Shown here piece by piece: positions 59,055 through 64,000 of a stretch of 64,000 nt of DNA. The position numbers and the translations under genes were made by a program. The stretch is taken from NCBI GenBank assembly GCA_900239685.1, contig OENT01000569.1, positions 33,396 to 97,395 on the forward strand. The letters run 5' to 3'. This DNA is from Rotaria macrura (lineage: Eukaryota; Rotifera; Eurotatoria; Philodinida; Philodinidae). A model generated the notes under the pieces. That model was not told the origin of the DNA and ran no database searches. It saw only the letters and a program-made list of their open reading frames with translations. Numbering within the stretch: position 1 is the stretch's first letter; each line of letters begins with the position of its first letter.

Positions 59055-59460
59055 TTAAACCAATGCAAGATCTTTCTCAACACTGGGTATCTCTCCAAGG
59101 GATAGCTCGCATGGGAAGTTCACAGGAAGCTCGTGAAAGAAAATATATTGATCTGCAACGATCTTCATAGAGTGTGTAACTTGATGGAACATATAGTGTT
59201 TTGCTTCTTCAAATGAAAGATCGTGGTTGCATCTTAGTTCCCACAGAACCATCTTAAACAAAATATTCGGTCGGTTTGCAAAATTAGTAAACTAAATATC
59301 ATGGTTGTTGCCTAGCTTGCTTCAGAAAATAGACATCATTGCCTAGCACAATTTGCAACATTGCCTCCAAAGAACGATTCATTCATTTGCAGAGAGAGCT
59401 GAGAGACACCAGACCACCCATTTGAAAAGCTTCCGAGAATAAGATTGAATTATGGTAGCT
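59055..59460 (-). pseudogene. Decayed coding remnant, family unknown
   Basis: Minus-strand blocks: SLEAMLQIVLGNDVYFLKQA near 59400-59310, then after a frame change NILFKMVLWELRCNHDLSFE continuing to FHELPVNFPCELSLGEIPSV and TAA at 59055. Coding-like but not recognised; could be a mobile-element protein fragment. Confidence 0.35.
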
Positions 59461-60415
59461 TATCCAAATAATACAACCGAATATACATCTGAATAAGTAT
59501 TTACATTTTGTTCTATTAAAGCAGCATTCAAACTAATGCAAAATGAAGCATATTTTTATGGATCCATAATTAACTCAATGTGAATGATAGAGCATACACT
59601 GTACATTTGATAAATTAGATTTAACCTTGCATTGATTCAAACCAATGGAAAGAGAACATACATTTAACCTTGTCTTGTCTGATTATTAGAATGTATGCGT
59701 TGTTAGAAATGCTTTTGAGGAATGAATTGAAATCATGCCAATTAAATGCATTTGCATTGTAGTTAGACTATTTTTTGGGCTTCCTGGTAGCTTTTGAGTT
59801 CGGTTCTCCTTCCTGAGTTAACAAACTTATTTCCTTTCAATTATACTCTAGTAGGGATGCATAATCGAACTTGCTGCTTTAGAAGAATGTTTTTCAGCAG
59901 CATGAATATCATTTAGTGTGTGCAGAGCTTTTTCGCACCGTTTACTAAGCACCATGAAATTATTAGATCATAGATCATAAAATGTATTCATTCGTTACAA
60001 TATCAAGTATAACGAAGTACTGCATAATAGATAGAAGGGGAGAAATTAGACAAATTGTAATTGATTCGAATATTTTGCTTCTTCTCTCTTCCGGAAAGTG
60101 TAATTTCTCAGTATTTGTATCATAATCGATTTGAATAATTCAAATACTTCATATAATTAACAAGAAAGCACAATTCTATTATCTTTTTACCAGATACACA
60201 TACGTCTATTTGTGTTTTTCATTGTGGTCAATGACTTCAATGGGATATGAACAGAATTCAATTTTACAGGATTGTGCCATTGCGGTTGTATGCCTCCATT
60301 AGAGGTTGTCTCATTGTATCTGCACGGGATTTTTTACAGGACACATGTAGTCTAACATGATCCGTATGCTCTCAATGAAATATAGAGTATGCGCTCTTTT
60401 TGTTAAACAAAAGAT

Positions 60416-60709
60416 GTGAGCAGAGCTTATACATATCCCCCATTTAGTCTAGAACTTTTCGGAGATGAGAAGGTGCCAGAACTGAATTTTTTTAGATCTA
60501 TTCGTTTATCAAAACGAACTGATTCATTTCTTGATCGTGTATTAAACATGTCAACTGAATCTGTACAACCAATGATCATTGTCAGATTTAATCTGGGACG
60601 TTCAGAAACTTCCTTTGTATTTTTATTTGATAGTTCTTCCTCACTAGATGAACTGTTGAAATCTATATATAATCATTCGAACAATATGTCTTATGGCACT
60701 TTCCTGTAA
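60416..60709 (+). CDS. Possible exon, unrecognised (weak)
   Basis: Open for 97 codons without an ATG at its start; begins after a possible acceptor (agatgtgag). The translation (AYTYPPFSLELFGDEKVPEL, ESVQPMIIVRFNLGRSETSF, VFLFDSSSSLDELLKSIYNH) has balanced, protein-like composition. No partner exons found; no domain recognised. Confidence 0.3.
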   Translation: MSRAYTYPPFSLELFGDEKVPELNFFRSIRLSKRTDSFLDRVLNMSTESVQPMIIVRFNLGRSETSFVFLFDSSSSLDELLKSIYNHSNNMSYGTFL

Positions 60710-63181
60710 TTAGAAATATTCCATTGAAAAATTGTGTTAAGTTAAAATTGATCACAGATCAAATTATCAAATCACGATCTACCAATTAATGAAAAAAGCA
60801 AAAATATAAAATAGAGGAAAGTTTGTATAAGATATAGACAATTCTTTTCTATGAAATTATTGATTTAAAAAGATCTAATTTAGCCACAACAATTAATTCG
60901 AATCAATATTCAAAACCAATTTGATTTTTTATGACAATAATCAAAGGTTTGACATGTAAAATACTTTATTATGTAATATAGTTAAAAGGACTAGTGGGGT
61001 TAAGATCATTTCTCTGAACAAAATAAAATTATACTAGAATAGCAAGTTATATGTGGTCTGCAATCCCATCATAGATATTCACCTTAATATAACATCGAAG
61101 TTATTGACTCCTGTATACCCCTCCTAAGAGTTCCAGGTTTCTGGGAAAATTAATTATAAAGCTTCATGGGCAAAACATTGTTAAATATGCAAGAAAGTTT
61201 TACAGCTGCCGAAATAAAGAAATGATAGCTCCTATTATTATAGTTTTTAAGTATCTTACGCCATTTCGAAAAATTTTTAATCACAATAAGCGTAAATTAG
61301 CAAATCGCTTACAGAATATTAATATGTATATTAATTCTATATTATATTTTTAGAGTGCATTAACAATATGCACGAATCAATAATAACCGAAAAATTTTAC
61401 AATGAAATNAAAAAAGAATTTTTGCGTATTGCGAATTATAATTTTTTTAAAATTAAAAATAACATTTATATGCACATATTACATGTTGAAAAGTATAGTT
61501 TGTGACCTTGAAATAGCTCGTTGTCTTTTTGCACGACCTTCATGAAATACGATTAAAGGTACTGATATTGCAGTCAGATTAAACATAATTGAAACTCTTG
61601 ATGCATCAGAGCATCTGATGAAGGTATTTAAATCGCTCTATATATCATAGAACTCAGTGTATAGATCTTATAGGCTCACGGAAAAAAGGGGGACCAATTT
61701 CAAAATATCCACTTTCACTGCACATAAATACAGCCAGAAATGTGAACTCGTTATTTTATCCCTGAATTAATGTGAATTACCTGTCAAGATATGAATCTTT
61801 GCATACTTATCAAAAATGAGACATTTATAAAAAATATACCGTTTGAATAATAGAAACCCTTTATTCTTTTAATTATTTCCTTAGCTTATTTGCAAGATGA
61901 ATTATGAACATAAACGCTAATAGAATACGTAAAGGTCAGCTCCAGAGCACTCCATATGACATCTGTAATATTGATGGGCGTGGGCGTGTCGTGCTGGTGC
62001 TAGGAATGAGTTAGGATGATTTCAGTCCATCTTGAGATCATTTGAAAGTTCTGTAAAAAGAACACATCATGTGGTTTAGAGTGGACTCTACCCATTATCA
62101 GCCCACTCCTAGCTAAATTGCTGTATGGTGATGCTACTACGTGTATGTATGAAAGTTTATAAGAAGTACACAAGCAAGCATTCTTGCACAGACCACTGAC
62201 CCAGCCTTAGTGAAATAATCATTTATAATAAAGAATCACTTTTACAACGAATCATACTTGTTCCTGTAATTTTTTTTCAGTTATAAATACATTAAGTGAT
62301 ATTCGAATCGTTAAAACTCGACGTCTGAAAAATTAAACCAGAAGAAATTTTCTCTCCTGGAAATTGATTGAAGCGTATAAACGATGACAAGTGCTTGGAG
62401 GGGATAACGATCCTTAGCTGAACATTCCACTGACATTTGTTCTTTCATGTAATTGTCAACAAGTTGAGAGAAAGAGGCATCACGAAAGATTATTTTTTCG
62501 TTGCAAAATGCTTTTGTTCTGTCAGTTTACCCAATTCATTTCTTCTCTTGTAACAGTCATTACTTAGATTGCAATTGCAACGCATAGAACATGATGTGAA
62601 ACTACGTAGCACAAGTATTCATTGTCACCATTGCCTTTCACTCGTTTTTTCCTTCCTATTTAATCTGTGTCATATATTTGTCATTATGATTTGTTTGAAA
62701 CAAGGATAGAACCGTATTCAGCTTGATGATGATCAAATTAAAATAATCATTTCTATAATATAGAGTTTATCTAAAATTAACTAATTTAATATCTTAAATA
62801 TTTGACGTGGTCATTATCTTGGAACTCAGTCTAAATCAATGATCTCTTTTTCTTTCCAATGATTATACTTCATGAATATTCATTTTGATATATACTAATT
62901 CACTCATTTGTTCAAATTTGAATCTCATCTTAACGACTTTATATTAGCTGCTATTATATGGGCAAGCAGTGTATTCACAACATACATTCCCACCACACAA
63001 AACATATATAATACTGTTCTATGTGACAATTTGTTTCTATTAATCACCAACGAAACGACGAAATCATTATTATTTTGTTAATTGTAGGGTTTGGCTTGTT
63101 GCAAATGTTTGCTGCCGCAATTATTATGATTTATTTACGTTTTCAGAATTAGTTCAGTAATATTTTTTCGATCAGACGGTT

Positions 63182-64000
63182 AACAATAGTTGCTGGTGGT
63201 TCACCGGTGATCTTACGAGCTGTCACTATTTCTATTGCAATATTAGTTTTACTCGTGAAGAATCCATCAGCATGACTTTCAGATCAGTCAGATCGTTGAA
63301 GTTTTCACAGTGTGCTAATAATTTCAATGTACTTCTATCTTCACATTCATGCAATCAATAGTATAGCCACGTCTATAGAACTTCGATTAACAAAAACTAC
63401 TTTGATGATTGATACTTTTAACAGTCCCAGCATATCATTATCGGTAAGTACTGCCATTTTACCAAGTGGAATCGATGAATATGTCTTGAACAAACAAAAT
63501 GTACCTTCCACTTTCAAACTATCTGATCTGATTCTAAACGTTGAAAACAACGTTCTATTTACAAACAACCAATACACAATCAATGCTATAACTGTGAACA
63601 ATACTGAGCTATAAATCATAAACACGGCTATTACAAATGAGAGCATTACAATTGTCAACGGTTTTCCTCCAAGTTGAGCCTTTTTACCCAGTCTCATAGT
63701 ACAGAGAATTTACGGACAACCAATTGTTACATCATTCTATCTTTATTTTCGGTAATATATTAATGGTAGTTCTCGTTTGTTTTATAATGGGACTGTAGCT
63801 CTCTGGTGTCTGTGTTGAAAATAACCTTACAAATGCTGTTCGTATCAGTCAACAGAGTATTACTAGTGATTCTAGTGTCACCGTTTTCAAAAAGGTACCA
63901 TCAACAGCTGTATCTTTGTTTGCACATACTGTTGATAATCTGATAGGTCTCACAGGCATGTCACCGTCTTCTTCAGTTGTAAATGTAAAGTCACATATCC
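63182..64000 (+). pseudogene. Decayed extracellular-type protein gene, runs off right edge
   Basis: Plus-strand coding-like blocks in changing frames: NNSCWWFTGDLTSCHYFYCN to FSQCANNFN (63182-63360); FNSPSISLSVSTAILPSGID to NAITVNNTEL with TAA at 63612; then past that stop AITNESITIVNGFPPS and a TGA; then, after a frame change near 63798, ENNLTNAVRISQQSITSDSS to SLFAHTVDNLIGLTGM, open to the window end. Many sequons and beta-strand periodicity suggest a large secreted or cell-surface protein. A gtaagt at 63444 and a cag/tag before 63799 mean some breaks may be introns. The minus ORF 63347-63697 is the antisense shadow. Confidence 0.4.

Larger units (their letters stand above)
58636..63181. 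other. AT-rich intergenic DNA (apart from the entries at 59055-59460 and 60416-60709)
   Basis: Nothing else recognised. A G/T-rich tract (GATGGGCGTGGGCGTGTCG) lies at 61973 and an ambiguous base at 61409. Confidence 0.45.

Noticed and set aside
63347..63697. 116-codon minus ORF with hydrophobic segments
   Set aside because: Antisense to plus-strand coding-like blocks with sequons and protein-like composition; the hydrophobicity is a by-product of the reverse reading.

Overview
The window looks like nuclear DNA of a bdelloid rotifer, probably a Rotaria-like species with loosely packed genes rather than a compact Adineta-like one. The evidence is: A+T-rich DNA, very short GT-AG introns (about 41-61 nt in most genes modelled here), a eukaryotic tRNA-Ser(GCU) with an internal Pol III promoter and T-run terminator, and several protein types I recognise from bdelloids (ADP-ribosyltransferases with receiver-like N-termini, J-like/ankyrin/ART proteins, EGF-7TM receptors, TPR proteins). 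Lineage is inferred from family recognition; no database search was possible.

Left part (1-14 kb): a partial ART gene runs off the left edge on the minus strand. It is followed by small multi-exon genes that have no long ORF and show up only through splice sites: a gene with a 1-nt frameshift (1802-2186), a two-TM membrane protein (4116-4756), and a 71-residue four-exon gene (6124-6527) with a decayed neighbouring copy (7058-7600). A mostly empty AT-rich stretch follows.

Centre (14-43 kb): a membrane-anchored S9 serine peptidase with a frameshift in an 8-T run, a secreted 232-residue protein, a spliced small coiled-coil gene, a long coiled-coil protein, an 836-residue TPR protein with a dense cysteine cluster, a ubiquitin-like/PARP-type fusion, a nicotinamide-riboside-kinase-like gene lying 61 nt behind a receiver-like gene on the same strand, a J-like/ankyrin/ART gene with a frameshift, and the tRNA.

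Right part (42-64 kb): an 885-bp MITE with 126-bp terminal inverted repeats and TA target duplication, a dead mariner copy, several decayed coding regions, an intact R-S-E type ART, and an EGF-7TM receptor pseudogene broken by a 1.28-kb element. A decayed extracellular-protein gene runs off the right edge.

Four genes across 55 kb encode, or belong to families of, NAD-consuming ADP-ribosyltransferases of at least two catalytic types, and one encodes a probable NAD-salvage kinase. Whether they work together is inference; eukaryotic neighbours need not be co-functional. Several otherwise intact genes differ from an open frame by one nucleotide in or next to a homopolymer, so assembly error must be separated from real decay.
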